Shown: piece by piece, positions 8,700-20,227 of the stretch | How positions within the stretch are numbered: position 1 is the stretch's first letter | Layout of the letters: each line of letters begins with the position of its first letter | Assembly: GCF_019399895.1 (NCBI RefSeq) | Contig: NW_027228789.1 | Location: 374,501-438,500, forward strand | Source: Cardiocondyla obscurior | Lineage: Eukaryota; Arthropoda; Insecta; Hymenoptera; Formicidae | Length of the DNA stretch: 64,000 nt | Direction: 5' to 3' | Translations under genes and position numbers: made by a program | Notes under the pieces: model-generated | Database searches by the model: none | What the model saw: the letters and a program-made list of their open reading frames with translations, nothing else | What the model was told of the DNA's origin: nothing

Positions 8700-9808
8700 A
8701 ATCGAAAAATTTTCAGTACAGAACATGAAAACATGTTAGCAGAATATTTGAAAACATCAGCAAAAATGTATTATGGACTAACTACGGTTCAAGTTAGGAA
8801 ATTAGCATATGAATACGCTTTAAAATTAAATATTGTTCCTAGAAAATGGAGTGAAAATGAGATAGCTACGGTGGATTGGCTAAAGAATTTTTCCAAAGGA
8901 ATAATACATTAACTCTTAGGAAACATGAAAACACCTCTTTAAGTAGGACTACTAGCTTTAATACATTTAATGTTACAAATTTTTTTAACAATTTAGAAGA
9001 ATGTTATCGCCAATATCATTTTTCACCAAATATGATTTGGAACATAGATGAAACTGGTTGTAGTACTGTAACTAATACACCAAAAATTGTGACTGAATTA
9101 GGTGTTAAACGTGTAAGACAAATTAGCTCAGGGGAACGTGGCACTTTAGTTACAATGTTGGCCTTTGTTAATGTAGAAAGAAATAATATTCCTCCAGTAT
9201 TTATATTTCCACGGGTTCGTTTCAAGCCTTACATGCTGCAAAATGCACCTTGTGGTGCTTTAGGCTTGGCCAATCAGTCAGGATGGATTACAGAAAATTG
9301 TTTTCTAGACTCATTAAAGCACTTTGTAAAGTATGTTCAACCGACAGAAAAGAATCCTGCTTTAATCGTACTGGATAATCAATAAACTCACATAACTCTA
9401 AATGTAGTTTTATTTGCACGTGAAAATCACATAAATATTTTAACATTTCCTCCGCATTGTAGTCACCGACTGCAGCCACTTGATGTGACTGTCTTCGGGC
9501 CATTTAAAACTCGATACAGAACTGTAATGAATGATTGGATGACATATAATCCCGGAAAAACTGTAACTATTTACAATGTTACTGAATTTGCTAAAGATGC
9601 ATATTATTTTGCATTTAATATGCAAAACATTACTTCGGGTTTTAAAAATACTGGCATCTATTCATTTAATAAAAATGTTTTTACTGAGGATGATTTTCTA
9701 CCATTAACAGCTACGGATCGTTCTTTGACAATAAAACAGCCGCTTTCAAATAGAAAGAAAATTCATTTATTAATCAGGAAACTAATTTATTTAAATAAAG
9801 CTAATTAA
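8700..9808 (+). pseudogene. pogo/Tigger transposase, HTH and DDE core
   Basis: The trace begins with FSTEHENMLAEYLKTSAK and WSENEIATVDWLKNF (CENPB-like HTH), then a stop/frameshift near 8910, then SLSRTTSFNTFNVTNFF and the DDE_1 core: NMIWNIDETG (first D, about 9040), ALIVLDNQ (second D, about 9370) and, after a TAA at 9383-9385, HCSHRLQPLDVTVFGPFK (third D, about 9470). Downstream FKNTGIYSFNKNVFTEDDF is the usual C-terminal block. The three acids are preserved, but a frameshift and at least one in-frame stop disable the gene. Confidence 0.85.
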
Positions 9809-9884
9809 TTAAAAAAATTTTTTTTAATCTTAAACCTTAGATGATTAGTAAAGTACCCTCCAAATTGATCTTGCTACACCGTCT

Positions 9885-10192
9885 GTATCCAATAATAATC
9901 AAGTTCCCGAAACATTTGTACTCCGTCCAGAAGATGTTTGTCCTTATCCTAAAGCCCCTTCTCGTAAAAACGTGAAGCAACGTTCTAAAATTACAACTAA
10001 AATTATCACCTCAACAGCAGAGAAAGACAGATTGCTCGCAGAATCAATAACAGATTTATTGTTTAAAAAATGTAATTTTACAAGTAATTTGACTGATATT
10101 TTTAAAACATCTTCAATGAAAAAAAAAGTAAAAAAATCAAACGTTATAAAACCAAAAAGAAAGCGTAAAGAAAGTGTTATAAACGTATCATA
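9885..10192 (+). pseudogene. pogo transposase basic C-terminal tail
   Basis: The frame reads VPETFVLRPEDVCPYPKAP, then a lysine-rich stretch ending RKRKESVINVS and a TAA. PEDV-PYPKAP is a conserved motif behind the DDE core of Tigger-type proteins. The ORF Met at 9972 is internal, so this is a continuation of the gene above after a non-coding gap at 9809-9885, not a separate gene. Confidence 0.65.
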
Positions 10193-10538
10193 ATTTTTGG
10201 TTTTTATTTCTTTTTTATATTGCAATTCGTAAATGTATTACTTCTACCTATTTCTTTTATTTTGTATCGCGCGGCATGAACAAAAAAAACTTTTCCCCCA
10301 TTATGGTCTGTACCGCGACCTCAACGCTTTTCACACACTGTACTGTACGCAGTCCTAGTCTGTCGCTTCTAGTCTACTGTAACGGTCTGTTTGTACGCCG
10401 CACGCTTTCGCCCCTTAAGTAATAAAATAGCATACATAATTGTCTGTACGATTAACTGTCGTATCGTGGTTTATTCGCATTGCTGCGTCACCCGCCTTCT
10501 TTACATCACTTTCAACAAATATATAACATCAAAAAGCG
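10193..10538. other. Unidentified insertion or intron in pogo
   Basis: Between the basic tail and the zinc segment lies about 345 bases with different composition (a GC-richer block with many CTGTAC-like words). I see neither terminal repeats nor a target duplication. Confidence 0.3.
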
Positions 10539-10539
10539 T

Positions 10540-10737
10540 AATTTCTGATTTAGAGTCAAGTGATGATTGCCCTGATTCAAACATGAGTTTACAAAAGCAA
10601 ATAAAACTATTAAAAAATTCTGAAGACAATAATAAATGCTGTGTTTGCAAAGTACAGTTTGCTACTAGTAAAGAAAATTGGTTCCAGTGCAAAATATGCG
10701 ACAAATGGGCCAATGAATCATGCGGCATAAAAAGTCT
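10540..10737 (+). pseudogene. PHD-like zinc segment of the pogo protein
   Basis: The frame reads DLESSDDCPDSNMSLQKQ and then CCVCKVQFATSKENWFQCKI followed by CDKWANESCG. The pattern C-x2-C, W-x2-C-x2-C, W-x5-C matches the PHD-like zinc module found at the C-terminus of many insect pogo/Tigger transposases. The end runs into AT-rich sequence at 10738 and a stop later, so the last ligands are missing or spliced elsewhere. A triplicated ATAAAAATGTTAAT unit follows at 10787-10830. Confidence 0.6.
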
Positions 10738-11244
10738 GCGCAATTTTTTTTTGTTTTATATGCAATTAATTATATTTTCAATTTTTAATATAAAAATGTT
10801 AATATAAAAATGTTAATATAAAAATGTTAATACATAATTAAAAAATCTTATTTTTATGTTAATGTTTAGTATTTAAATATTTAAAATTAAAAAATATGTA
10901 TTTAATTAATTTTATATTTAGATTTATTTATTTGTTTTATAATTTCAAAATTTAAAATTATAATTTTAATATCTAATACTTTTCTTAACTTTTTTTCACG
11001 TGTCCTTTTCATAACATGTTGTGTCCCATTCAAAACCACCCAGTCATGAAAGGGACATTTTCCACTTTTTTAAAAATCTAAAATTTTTCTTTGTTGCATT
11101 AATAATGATGAGTTTCTATGGCATTTTTATTGAAGATTAATAAACATACTTCTTATTAGAGAATTTAAATTTTAAGTAACTATTATTATATTTTTAGAAA
11201 TTGACGCGAAAGAAAAATGTCTCTTTCATGGTACCTATCCCCTA

Positions 11245-11555
11245 TAAATGGTCCAGGCGAGACTGACACCTTAAGTAGTGCGAACATATAACAAAAAGAA
11301 TTGATAGCGAAGCATGCGTGACAAACTACTATTCTATAAGCATATATTGATCAGAAGCCTTAAGCATTAAACATTACAGGTATTATATTTTGTTTGAGTC
11401 AGGTAACCGTTATACTTAGGCAGGCCATTGGTTGAACAAGGTTTTTTATGTATGTTTATTGATCAAAACATCTAAACAACGAACAAAACGTTTGCTTTCT
11501 CAATTCGGTTTTAAATGTTGAAGCAAGTGGATACAAGCTAAAATTTTGATTAAAA
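11245..11555. other. Probable 5' end of Mutator-like element, copy 1
   Basis: No ORF. It has weak similarity to the sequence ahead of the second Mutator copy (GGTAACCG preceded by an ATTAT-rich tract in both; TTCGGTTTTAAA at 11505 and 35052). Probably the terminal region of the element. Confidence 0.4.
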
Positions 11556-13271
11556 ATGAATAGAAAAGGCTCGAGAAATAAAGTGGCACGTGCAAGTCGT
11601 TAAAAAAATGAAATTTTCGAGGTAATCAACGTACAGTTCAGCAGGATTCAACATTTACAAGTACATTGGCAGAAAAACAGATCAGTTCTAGAAATATCGA
11701 TTTCCCTGTCTCAAAGGAGTTTGGTTATTGCATTATAAATTTTTTCTCGGTTTTTTCAACATTAACTTCTCTCGTAATTTGCAAAAATTGCAAAAAAAGT
11801 ATTGAGTTCTTTCCAACATCAAATCGTAGATTGGGATTCAAAATTTGCGTGAAGTATAGTTGCAATAAAACTTATATTGACTCATCGCCGTTTATTGACA
11901 AGGCATTCGAAATAAACCGACGAATTGTTTTTATTTTTCAACTTTTGGGTGTCGGCTTAGAAGGTCTAAATTTATTTTGCGGTTTAATGGATATTTGCCA
12001 AGAAATGGTTACAAACACTTATTACGCCTGCCTTGAAAATATCTATGTGGCATTATCTGTAACTACATCTTACAACAGGCAGTTGAAGAAGAGAAAGTGA
12101 AAAATGAAAATGCAGGAAATATTGCAACTTAATTGACAGTTTCTGGAGACGGTACATAGAAAAAGAGGCTTTTCATCCTTATTTAATGTGTCTACTCTAA
12201 TTGGCAAATATTTAAAGAAAGCAATCGATGTCGTTAATAAAAGTAGTTTTTGCCAAGCTTGCAATTTATGAAAAAATAAAAAAACGAAAATATTGACGAA
12301 TACGAAGATTGATATGCAACTCATAAAGAATCGTATTCGATTAATTATGTTGGCAGTGCAAGCAAAATGGAGGTGAATGCTATCACTGAAATGTTTCTAA
12401 GATTGAAACAGAAGTAGGGAGTTATGTACACAAATTATATAGGAGACGGTGATAGCAAAACCTTTAGAGAAATCTTAAATACAAATCCGTATGAAGATGA
12501 AGTTACGGTAACAAAGAAAGAATGCGTCGGTCATGTACAAAAGAGAATGGGCACGAGACTTTGTAATGCCAAAAAAATAACAAGGATCCTGGCGGCAAAG
12601 GTGTCGGAAAACTAACAGATAAAGTAATAAGCGAACTTTCAACGTATTATGGTCTAGCTATACGTAGACACCCAAATTCTATAGAAGATATGAAGAAAGA
12701 AATATGGGCAACATACTACCACAAAAGTTCTACCGATGAAAAGCTTCAGCACCAGCATCAGAACTGCCCTGCCGGTAAAGAAAGTTGGTGCAAGTAGCGT
12801 AAAGACGAAGCCGATTCTACGCTTGCAAATTTTCACCATGACAATCCGCCTCTTGCTGATAATGTTTTAGAAATAACTAAACCTATTTATGAAGATTTAT
12901 CATCTGACGAGTTGCTGATACGCTGTTTAGGAGCAGAAACACATAATATCAACGAATCTTTAAATTCTTTAATTTGGACTTTCGCTCCTAAACATCTTTA
13001 TTCTGGACCTAAAATTAAAGAAATTTCAACTTTTTGAGCTTAAATTATTTTTAATGAAGGATTTATGCGAATTTTAAAAGTATTAAATATAATGAGCGTA
13101 AAAATTAGACACCACGTTGAAACTTACGCACTGCTCAGAAACAGAAATCGCATTAGTCGCTCGGAGGAACGATTAGTCGAGTTTGAAAGAAAAATTCATC
13201 GCAGGGAAGAAAACTTGACTTTGCAAAGTTTTATAAGCAGGAGAAAGGGTATTTGTACGGTCCCGGAATAG
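11556..13271 (+). pseudogene. Mutator-like (MULE) transposase, decayed copy 1
   Basis: Frame traces cover the whole family: a basic start at ATG 11556, then a core with FGYCIINFFSVFSTLTSLV, CKNCKKSIEF, FEINRRIVFIFQLLGVGLEG, a remnant of the catalytic SGDG block near 12145, NYIGDGDSKTFREIL, KKECVGHVQKRMGTRL, NESLNSLIWTFAPKH-like residues near 12950 and a C-terminal tail ending RKGICTVPE at 13271. This is the insect Mutator-like transposase that contains a cysteine-rich N-terminal region. Numerous stops and frameshifts (for example 12100 and 12613) make it inactive. Copy 2 is at 35095-38124. Confidence 0.85.
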
Positions 13272-13560
13272 CTGATTGTTGGAAAAAGACATAAAATTTT
13301 GGTGTAATATTTCTGGCGCCTTCGCGACGCGCCGTCAATACGAGATTTCCGGCGTAGAATATCGTTAACAAAAGAAATCGTTTTAAATTTTTATTGCGTG
13401 TCCTATCTTGGGCCTGGCGTCAGTAAACGCTTATAAAAACTGAGCTGTCTAGTTCCTCAAGCGTCGGAAACCCCAGAAAGTAACGTTTAAGAACAAAGGA
13501 TCTTGCTGCAGATCCCTGCGACTTTTCCGACCCAGCGTCAGTCTTGCTACGTTAGTTCGA
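13272..13560. other. No gene; mixed repeat remnants
   Basis: Contains the tail of the Mutator element and a GC-richer segment with TTTATTGCGTGTCCTATC and a repeated GCGTC-AGT motif. No Copia 5' LTR can be identified here, so the Copia element that follows is truncated at its 5' end. Confidence 0.4.
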
Positions 13561-13565
13561 CGACT

Positions 13566-14495
13566 AACATCGCGAATCAGCTTAGATGTGTTGCGACTTG
13601 TAAAGACGCAAAGGGTATGTATGACACAGTCTGTAAAATTTACAAGAGAGATACAACCCAAGAAAAATGCATGCTCTTACAGGAATTTTACTCTTATACA
13701 TACAATAAAAATAGACATTCAAAGGAACATTAGTCACTTACAAAATCTGGCATATAAATTAAAAGTACTGAATGAACAAATAACAGATACAATGATAATC
13801 TCAAAGATACGATTTTGCCAGACAGATATAAACATTTTAGCAGCGCGTGGGATTCAATCCCGTTAAATGACAAAACGATTGAAAATTTAATTTCAAGACT
13901 GGCATTAGAAGGAGATAAATTTAAAATAAATAATAAAGAAGATACGCCAGTAGTATTCAAAGCCTATAGAAGTCAAGAAATTCGATGTCATGCATGCGGA
14001 CTAAAGGGACATATAAAAGCACAATGTAAAAATAAGGAAAAGCATTGCGGGATATGTAAAAGAAATAACCATTTTGAACAAGAATGCTTTCTCAAAAACA
14101 AAGCATGCCGATATTGCAAGAAACTAAATCATAAATCTGAAGATTGTTACTATAAAGAAAAACATGAGAAACGAGTTAAAACATATACTAGGAATACCAA
14201 TGGAGAAAATAATACAAAGCAAGACAAAAGTAATAAAATATTTTTTTTACTTGTAGACGAGGAAAAAGCAACAGAGATGGAAACAAAGAAAGGCCTAGAA
14301 GTAATAATTGATAGCGAATGTAATAAGATGCTTTTTCGAGACAGAGATCAGATAAGTCATCTGAGATATTGCACGGACCAAATGAGGACAGCTAAGGTTG
14401 GTGAAACGATCAATATAAAAGGACAAGGTACATTGAATATGAAACGTTGCATTATTAATCACGCTTATTATGTACCGGACTTGTCACACAATTAA
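13566..14495 (+). pseudogene. Copia Gag, with three CCHC zinc knuckles
   Basis: The first part (CVATCKDAKGMYDTVCKIY) is the UBN2-type Gag core of Copia elements; it is broken by a stop at 13731 and frame changes before the long open part at 13815-14495. That part reads LPDRYKHFSSAWDS-like residues, then three consecutive knuckles: CHACGLKGHIKAQC, CGICKRNNHFEQEC and CRYCKKLNHKSEDC, each C-x2-C-x4-H-x4-C. The protease region follows (VIIDSECNKMLF, where DSG would be expected, so the active glycine is replaced). The frame breaks at 14495 by a one-base shift. The 5' end of the gene and the LTR are missing. Confidence 0.85.
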
Positions 14496-15500
14496 TATCT
14501 GTAAGCGGAATAACACACAATAGTAATAATACCGTGTATTTTGATGACGAAAAAGTATACGTGTTAAATCATAAAATAAAAATTCCAAATGAATACGTAG
14601 TATTGAAAAGAAATAAAACCAAAAACGGCCTATACAAAATAATTTTAGAAGGAATTGAAAAAGACGCGTTAATTACTAAACACGATACGAATACAATAAT
14701 AAACTGGCACCGTAAACTCGGACACCTTAATTTCTTAAGCGTAAATAAATTGCCTCAATTGTGTAATAGAATACAATTAGAAATGAATAATCAAGAAGAA
14801 CCAAAATGCGAAGTTTGCCCACAGGCAAAACAAACAAGATTGCCTTTCAATACAATAAGAGAACGCGCGTCGAGACCACTAGAACTCATACATATAGACC
14901 TGTGTGGGCCAATAGATCCGCCGACATATGATCAAAAAAATTATTTTATGGTATACTTGACGACTACACACATTTCACAGTCGTATACTTATTAGAAACA
15001 AAATCAGCAAATGAAGTGTTTAACTGCATTAAAAATTACACTCACTCAACAGAAAATTAATTCAACATTAAATTACATAAAATCCGATGAAATAACGGGA
15101 AAGAATTTGCAAACAGACTTGTCATAACATGGTGCAAAGAAAACGGGATAATTTTAGACACAACAATACCGTACACACAACAATTAAACGGAAAGGCGGA
15201 GAGAATGAATATGACCCTCATGAATAAAGCCAGAGCAATGTTGTTTGATACAAGATGTAACAGATATTTCTGGGGAGAAGCTGTTTTGACAACCGCATAC
15301 TTAACAAATAGAAGCCCTACGAAAGATTTAAAAATTACACCGGCGGAAATGTGGTATGGCAAGAAACCAGATTTAAGTAAATTACAAATTTTTGGAGTAA
15401 AAGCATACTCCAAAGTATTGGAACCATTAAGAAAATTAGACAAACGAAGCGGAAAAACAATGTTTATGGAATACTCGCCAAATGGATACAATTTATGAGT
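14496..15500 (+). pseudogene. Copia integrase
   Basis: Continues from the shift at 14495. NWHRKLGHLN and CEVCPQAKQTRLPF form the HHCC zinc domain at 14701-14850; LELIHIDLCGP holds the first catalytic aspartate near 14900. The next stretch is frameshifted (15000-15170), with the second aspartate region damaged. LNGKAERMNMTLMNKARAM near 15187-15240 holds the catalytic glutamate, and TNRSPTKDLKITPAEMW is the usual downstream block. The last readable frame ends with a stop at 15498. Confidence 0.85.
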
Positions 15501-15959
15501 CATAAAAAAAAAGAAAATAATAATACGAAGAGACATTATTTTTACGAACACATATCTACACTCATTAAAACACAATTGCAATGAATTCATAACCATTACT
15601 TTTTCAGACGAAGAAGATGAAAAAGATTATCGGCTATATCAGGATGAAATTATACAATCTTATGAAGACAAACAGGACAACAAAGAAGATGAGAATAAAG
15701 AGGACAACATGAAAGAAATTTAACAACAGAAAGAAACAATAGAAGATACTTTACCACAGCAACAAGAAAAAGAGAGACCAGAAAGAGAGAAACATATGCC
15801 CTCAAGATATCGTGATTATGAAATGGAAATTGACACTAGCAATGAGACAGAAGAAATTTTAATTGAGCCCAGCGAATGGACAATGCCATCAGATATAAGT
15901 GAAGACATAAATGAAGACACCTTCCTTACCTACCAAGAGATAATAAAAGAACCAAAGCA

Positions 15960-16836
15960 TATACAATAGAAACAGGCAATCAAAAACGAAGAGGAATCTC
16001 TCATTAAAAATAAAACATGGATCTACGTAGATAGAGATAAAGCCAAAAATCATAAAATATTAACGAGCAGGTGGATTTTTAAACTAAAAAAAGACGGTAC
16101 ATATAAAGCGAGATTAGTAGCAAGAGGATGTACACAAAATAAAAACGAAATAGATTATAAAGATATATACAGTCCGGTAGTGGGTACAACATCTCTCAGA
16201 TTACTCATAGCTATAGCAGCAAAATATAACTGGAATATTCAGACATTAGATGTAAAAACAGCTTTCCTCAATGGAGATTTAGAAGACGAGGAAATATATA
16301 TGGAAGTACCCGAAGGTTTCAATAAACCCGGAAAAGTGTGCTTGTTACAAAAAACCCTATACGGTTTATGTCAGTCACCAAATAAACAGAATAAGAATTT
16401 TACCGAAATACTACATAAAATAAACATGAAACAATTAAAAACCGATTCATGCATATTCAAATCTAAACATTCTGATCTTTTTCTCGCCATACACGTTGAT
16501 GACGGAATTATAATAGGTAAAAATATATTACAAATAAAAAGATTACAAGATAATCTAAAACACCATTTTGAGACATCTATAACAGAAAATCCAAAATTTT
16601 ACTTAGGAATAAATATAAATCAAACTAAAAATGGAATATTCCATTCACAAGAAACTTATGCCAATCAAATTTTGGAACGCTTCAACATGCAACATTGCAA
16701 ATCAACCAAAACACCCATAGCACAAATCAAAGATATGTACAATACAGAAAAGGTAACACATACTAACACAGAATTTGATTATAAAGTAGCAGTAGGGAGT
16801 TTATTATACCTTACTGTAAAACAAGACCAGATATAA
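15960..16836 (+). pseudogene. Copia reverse transcriptase
   Basis: From 15970 the trace reads KNKTWIYVDRD and SRWIFKLKKDGTYKARLVAR, then LRLLIAIAAKYNWNIQTLDV and KTAFLNGDLEDEEIYMEVPE (catalytic D region), YGLCQSPNKQNK and IHVDDGIIIG (the YVDD-type box, with H in place of Y). It ends at a stop after SLLYLTVKQDQI at 16836. The domain is nearly complete and only lightly damaged (stop at about 15967, changes near 16380), so the element is younger than the surrounding Mutator relic. 15500-15960 is an acidic linker with stops. Confidence 0.9.
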
Positions 16837-17132
16837 GTTATGCAATAAATTATGAGAGCAGATCAACCAAAAAACCATTAAAACAAGATTATATTAATGT
16901 AAAGAGAACCTTACGTTATATAAAGAGATCAATGAATACTGGTATTTTATATAACAACAAAAGCGAACAAAATAATTTTTCAGATTCATCAAACATACTG
17001 GAACTTATAGGATATTCTGATGCGGACTACGCGGGTGACATTTTTACCACAGACGGAGACAATACAAAGGAAATCAAACGAAAAAGTACATCTGGATATG
17101 TAATAACATTTTGTGGAGGACCATGTTCGATA

Positions 17133-17609
17133 AAAAACGACGAAACACGGACTTTAGACCAAACGATCAATTTTTAAAAAATATGTAAAATAATGTAACC
17201 GAACAAAACATGTCATATAAACATAGCAGGCGATAAGACACGTAGGGACAATAACAGACCGGCGGTTCAACGATCTGAGACGTCCTCGAAACATCGCGAA
17301 TTGCTAAAAACGAGGCTATGTATAAAAACGGCGGTATGAAGCGAGACGAGTCCAGTCGCAATAATAATTCGAGTTAATAAGTACATTTTTACCGGCCTAC
17401 GTACGAACGCACTCAACGTTACCTTGTAAGCGCGAAATCGCACCAAAGTCCTGCCTTCTGCAGAACGTTAAATAAATCGGTCGCGGAACTTAACATCGAG
17501 TCCATTTATTAAAAAATTACCTCCATCTACATCCTGGGGACGAGAGCGAACGATCCGGACCGACGGGAAATTCGAGGCAACAAATTTTCAATAATTTCGT
17601 AACAGACCC
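17133..17609. mobile_element. LTR-like insertion inside Copia RNase H
   Basis: It separates PCSI from VWSSKQQ and is flanked by ATA (17130-17132, 17610-17612), perhaps the remainder of a longer duplication. It contains TATGTATAAAAACGGCGG (TATA box) near 17320 and AATAAATCGG near 17470, an order of promoter and polyadenylation signal typical for an LTR. Internal TGTAACCG (17194) and GTAACA (17604) could mark LTR ends. Confidence 0.55.
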
Positions 17610-17760
17610 ATAGTATGGAGTTCAAAACAACAACCTGTAGTAGCCCAATCAACAACAAAAGCAGAACTAATCGCAGAATGTAAATGCACAAAAGAATTAA
17701 AACATCTGACCAAATTACTAAATGAATTATTAGACAAACAGATAAAGCCAACACTTTATA

Positions 17761-18143
17761 CAGGGTGTCTGGTGGAGTAGTGAACATCTCTTAGTTATAG
17801 ATAGAACTTGAAAATACAAATAGGAAAGTCTTGTACCATTTTGCAAAATTCTCAATCGTTATTGAGAAAAAAATTAAAATGCATAAAATGTATAGGCGTA
17901 AGAGCGACAAGGAAGCTGTGCGTAAGTAAGCGCGACAGACGACGGCGCCATTCCTAGCCATTCGCCTGTCGCGCTCACTCACGCGCAGCTTCCTTGTCGC
18001 TCTTACGCCTATACATTTTATGCATTTTAATTTTTTTCTCAATAACAATTGAGAGTTTTGCAAAATGGTACGGGACTTTCCTATTTGTATTTTCGAGTTC
18101 TATCTATAACTAAGAGATGCTCACTACTCAACCAGACACCCTG
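17761..18143. mobile_element. Palindromic MITE, family A, in Copia RNase H
   Basis: CAGGGTGTCTGG and CCAGACACCCTG ends, TA on both sides, arms with GGCGTAAGAGCGACAAGGAA and its complement. It is close to copy 1 (1517-1889) over its whole length. The coding frame of Copia resumes right behind it. Confidence 0.9.
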
Positions 18144-18481
18144 TATAGACAATACCAGTACCATCAAGTTAATTAAAGCAGGCAGACTGAGAAGTAGTAG
18201 ACATATAGAAGTTAGATTTTTCTACGTTAAAGATGAATATTATAAGAGACTTTTTGACATTAAATATATACCCACAGAACACAACATAAGCGATATATTA
18301 ACTAAACCTTTAAATACAGCTACACATGAAAAATTTACACTAAACTTGTTACGTACCAAAGAATAAAAGGTATAAAATCATAAATAATAATCATACATAG
18401 TAAAAATGTAACCATATATTAAGTAAGAAATAGCTTTTGTTTAAATTTATTTTATAAAAATGTATCTAGTTTATGGGAGGG

Positions 18482-18660
18482 TGCTGAAGTACAGTCGATA
18501 ACTGTTAACTAATAAGTAAACTAAGACATTTTTATTTTGTATGTAGATGGCACTCTTAAGAACCAACGTATACTCTATTGTTCTTTAAAATAAATAATTG
18601 AATCAGTTCGCATTCGCCCTAAATAGAAAGATCATCTCTAATTATTTGACCTTTCCTACA
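18482..18660 (+). repeat. Copia 3' LTR (putative)
   Basis: A purine run TTTATGGGAGGG precedes TGCTGAAGTACAG, the usual polypurine tract and LTR start arrangement for Copia. It ends at about TTTCCTACA. Contains a possible polyadenylation signal AAAATAAATAA near 18588. No 5' partner exists in the window, so the right boundary is uncertain. Confidence 0.6.
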
Positions 18661-18689
18661 TTAAAAACTTATAAAATAACCAACATCAA

Positions 18690-19183
18690 GCATTAAAAGT
18701 ACCTGGCCAAGGCAGAGTGAACTCTACTCTGGCGCGGTCTTTTTATATGGAAAAAAAACGCTGCCGGGGGTGCTTCTCCTAGTAGGACAGTCACCGCCAA
18801 TTATATTTCAGGCCTCGTTTTCAGGATTACATATGTAGTACATCTTCGAGGTACTAGGAGTCACAACGTTCCAACTAAAAAAAGGCCCCCAATCGCGGAC
18901 CGCGCCATCTTAATTTCATTATTTTTCGTTGTGTGCGAGAAGTCATTTCGTTGTCCACGTGTTATTATAAGTTTTTTGTTATTTCTCTTGTAATTCTCTT
19001 GTATTTCTTAATTTTAAATTTTCAGAAACAAATACAATTATGTCAAAAAGAAAATCTTTAGAAAAGTTAGAGACGAAAATAAAAAAATATCAGAAATTAT
19101 TAGACGCTAAGAAACCTTTAGAGGTTAGGATCAAAATCTTAGATGAATTATCGTCAAAGACGCCTCAAGGTATTTATTATTAG
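18690..19183 (+). other. Element 5' region with a 47-codon first exon
   Basis: 18800-18925 is a reverse-complement match to 23600-23640 and 23870-23965 (shared GTACTAGGAGTCACAACGTT and GCGGACCGCGCCATCTT), so this is a repeated non-coding region. Downstream, ATG at 19040 opens 47 codons (MSKRKSLEKLETKIKKYQ...), lysine-rich and probably helical, ending at 19183; GGTATTTATT at 19170 could be a splice donor. It resembles the first exon of a transposon gene whose remaining exons are gone. I do not recognise the protein. Confidence 0.4.
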
Positions 19184-19423
19184 CGAGCTTACACTAGAGG
19201 TAAGACAGGCTGATAATTATTCAACTTGCTCCTTTTTTTTGTACAATACAATTCTTGTATACGGTTATCATTGAGCTTACACTTGAGGTAAGACAAAATA
19301 AAAAATTTTTTTGTAGCTAAGCACTAATTGTGTTAAAGATTTTTTCTTAAGTATACCGTATAAACCAGTGAGCTTATTTCAGAAGTAGGACTTACTGGAA
19401 AGAAAATTATATTAATTTATATT

Positions 19424-19535
<112 letters not shown>

Positions 19536-19631
19536 AGAGGTATATTATGAGGACAATTTCATTAAACCACTGTATATTATGTAGACCAAACGGTATTATG
19601 TGGACCGGACCTCGTAATATCTTCAAGATTT

Positions 19632-20212
19632 TTCGTACATTATGAGAACCACCTTCCAAATATATATGCAACGCACGTTATGAGGACTTTTCAGTTTTTG
19701 TGTTTTATATATAACAATAAATATCTTATTTAATTTGTTGCAACTTATATACAAAAATCTGTAGTAAAATAAAAAATGTTAAAAAAATAAATTATATAAT
19801 TGAATTAAAAAAATCATAATTATGTGTGCACAATTAATGACTATGTAACGAAATATCAAGAATGTAAATCAGGAAAACACATATGCGCGCTTTCTTTCTA
19901 ACGTGCGCGAGACGTTCTTTGTCCAAAAATGCGCCTATATGTCCTTTATAAATTGTAGATATAATGTGATATTATTTATATGCCTATACTTTATACAATT
20001 AGTAAATTGTACAAAAGTAAAAATAATTTTATTTATCGCTATTCTATATTTAATTTGTTAAACTGTTATTTTATTTTATTTCTTATTCGTGTATATAAAT
20101 TACGTCAAATTAGATAAGATACTCATTGCAATATGTATAATACAAAAATATAATAGGTTCTCATAATGTGCGTTATGTATAATTTTAAATACGGTTCTCA
20201 TAATATACGAAA
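19632..20212. mobile_element. Fold-back element R3, copy 1
   Basis: The left end (TCGTACATTATGAGAACC ... GCACGTTATGAGGACTT) pairs with the right end (AGGTTCTCATAATGTGCG ... GGTTCTCATAATATACGA), and internal AT-rich parts are also complementary. No ORF. A second copy of the right part and of one arm is at 20866-21262. The paired CATTATGAGGACC boxes are the most conserved part of the family. Confidence 0.65.
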
Positions 20213-20227
20213 GTCGGTAAAGGTTGG

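Larger units (their letters stand above)
7268..11242 (+). mobile_element. pogo/Tigger DNA transposon, about 4 kb with nested insertions
   Basis: The left end GGGGATAGGTGCCATGAA and the right end TTTCATGGTACCTATCCCC are inverted repeats and sit between TA dinucleotides (7266-7267, 11243-11244). Subterminal repeats of TTGAATGGGAC (left, near 7303) and GTCCCATTCAAAA (right, near 11023) strengthen the pairing. Inside are an N-terminal HTH ORF, a DDE transposase, a basic C-terminal tail and a PHD-like zinc segment, all on the plus strand in the order expected for one pogo transposase. Nested insertions are a 71-bp mariner MITE (7669-7739) and a 631-bp repeat (8034-8664). Confidence 0.85.
16932..18366 (+). 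pseudogene. Copia RNase H, split by an LTR-like insert and a MITE
   Basis: The first part (GYSDADYAGD near 17011-17040, then KRKSTSGYVITFCGGPCSI) ends at 17132. After the insert at 17133-17609 the frame resumes as VWSSKQQPVVAQSTTKAELI up to about 17757. A MITE at 17761-18143 follows, and the frame resumes again as DNTSTIKLIKAGRLRSSRHI and YIPTEHNISDILTKPL, ending with a TAA at 18364-18366. The catalytic residues (SDAD, TKAELIA, DN) are all present. This is direct evidence for two independent later insertions. Confidence 0.88.
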
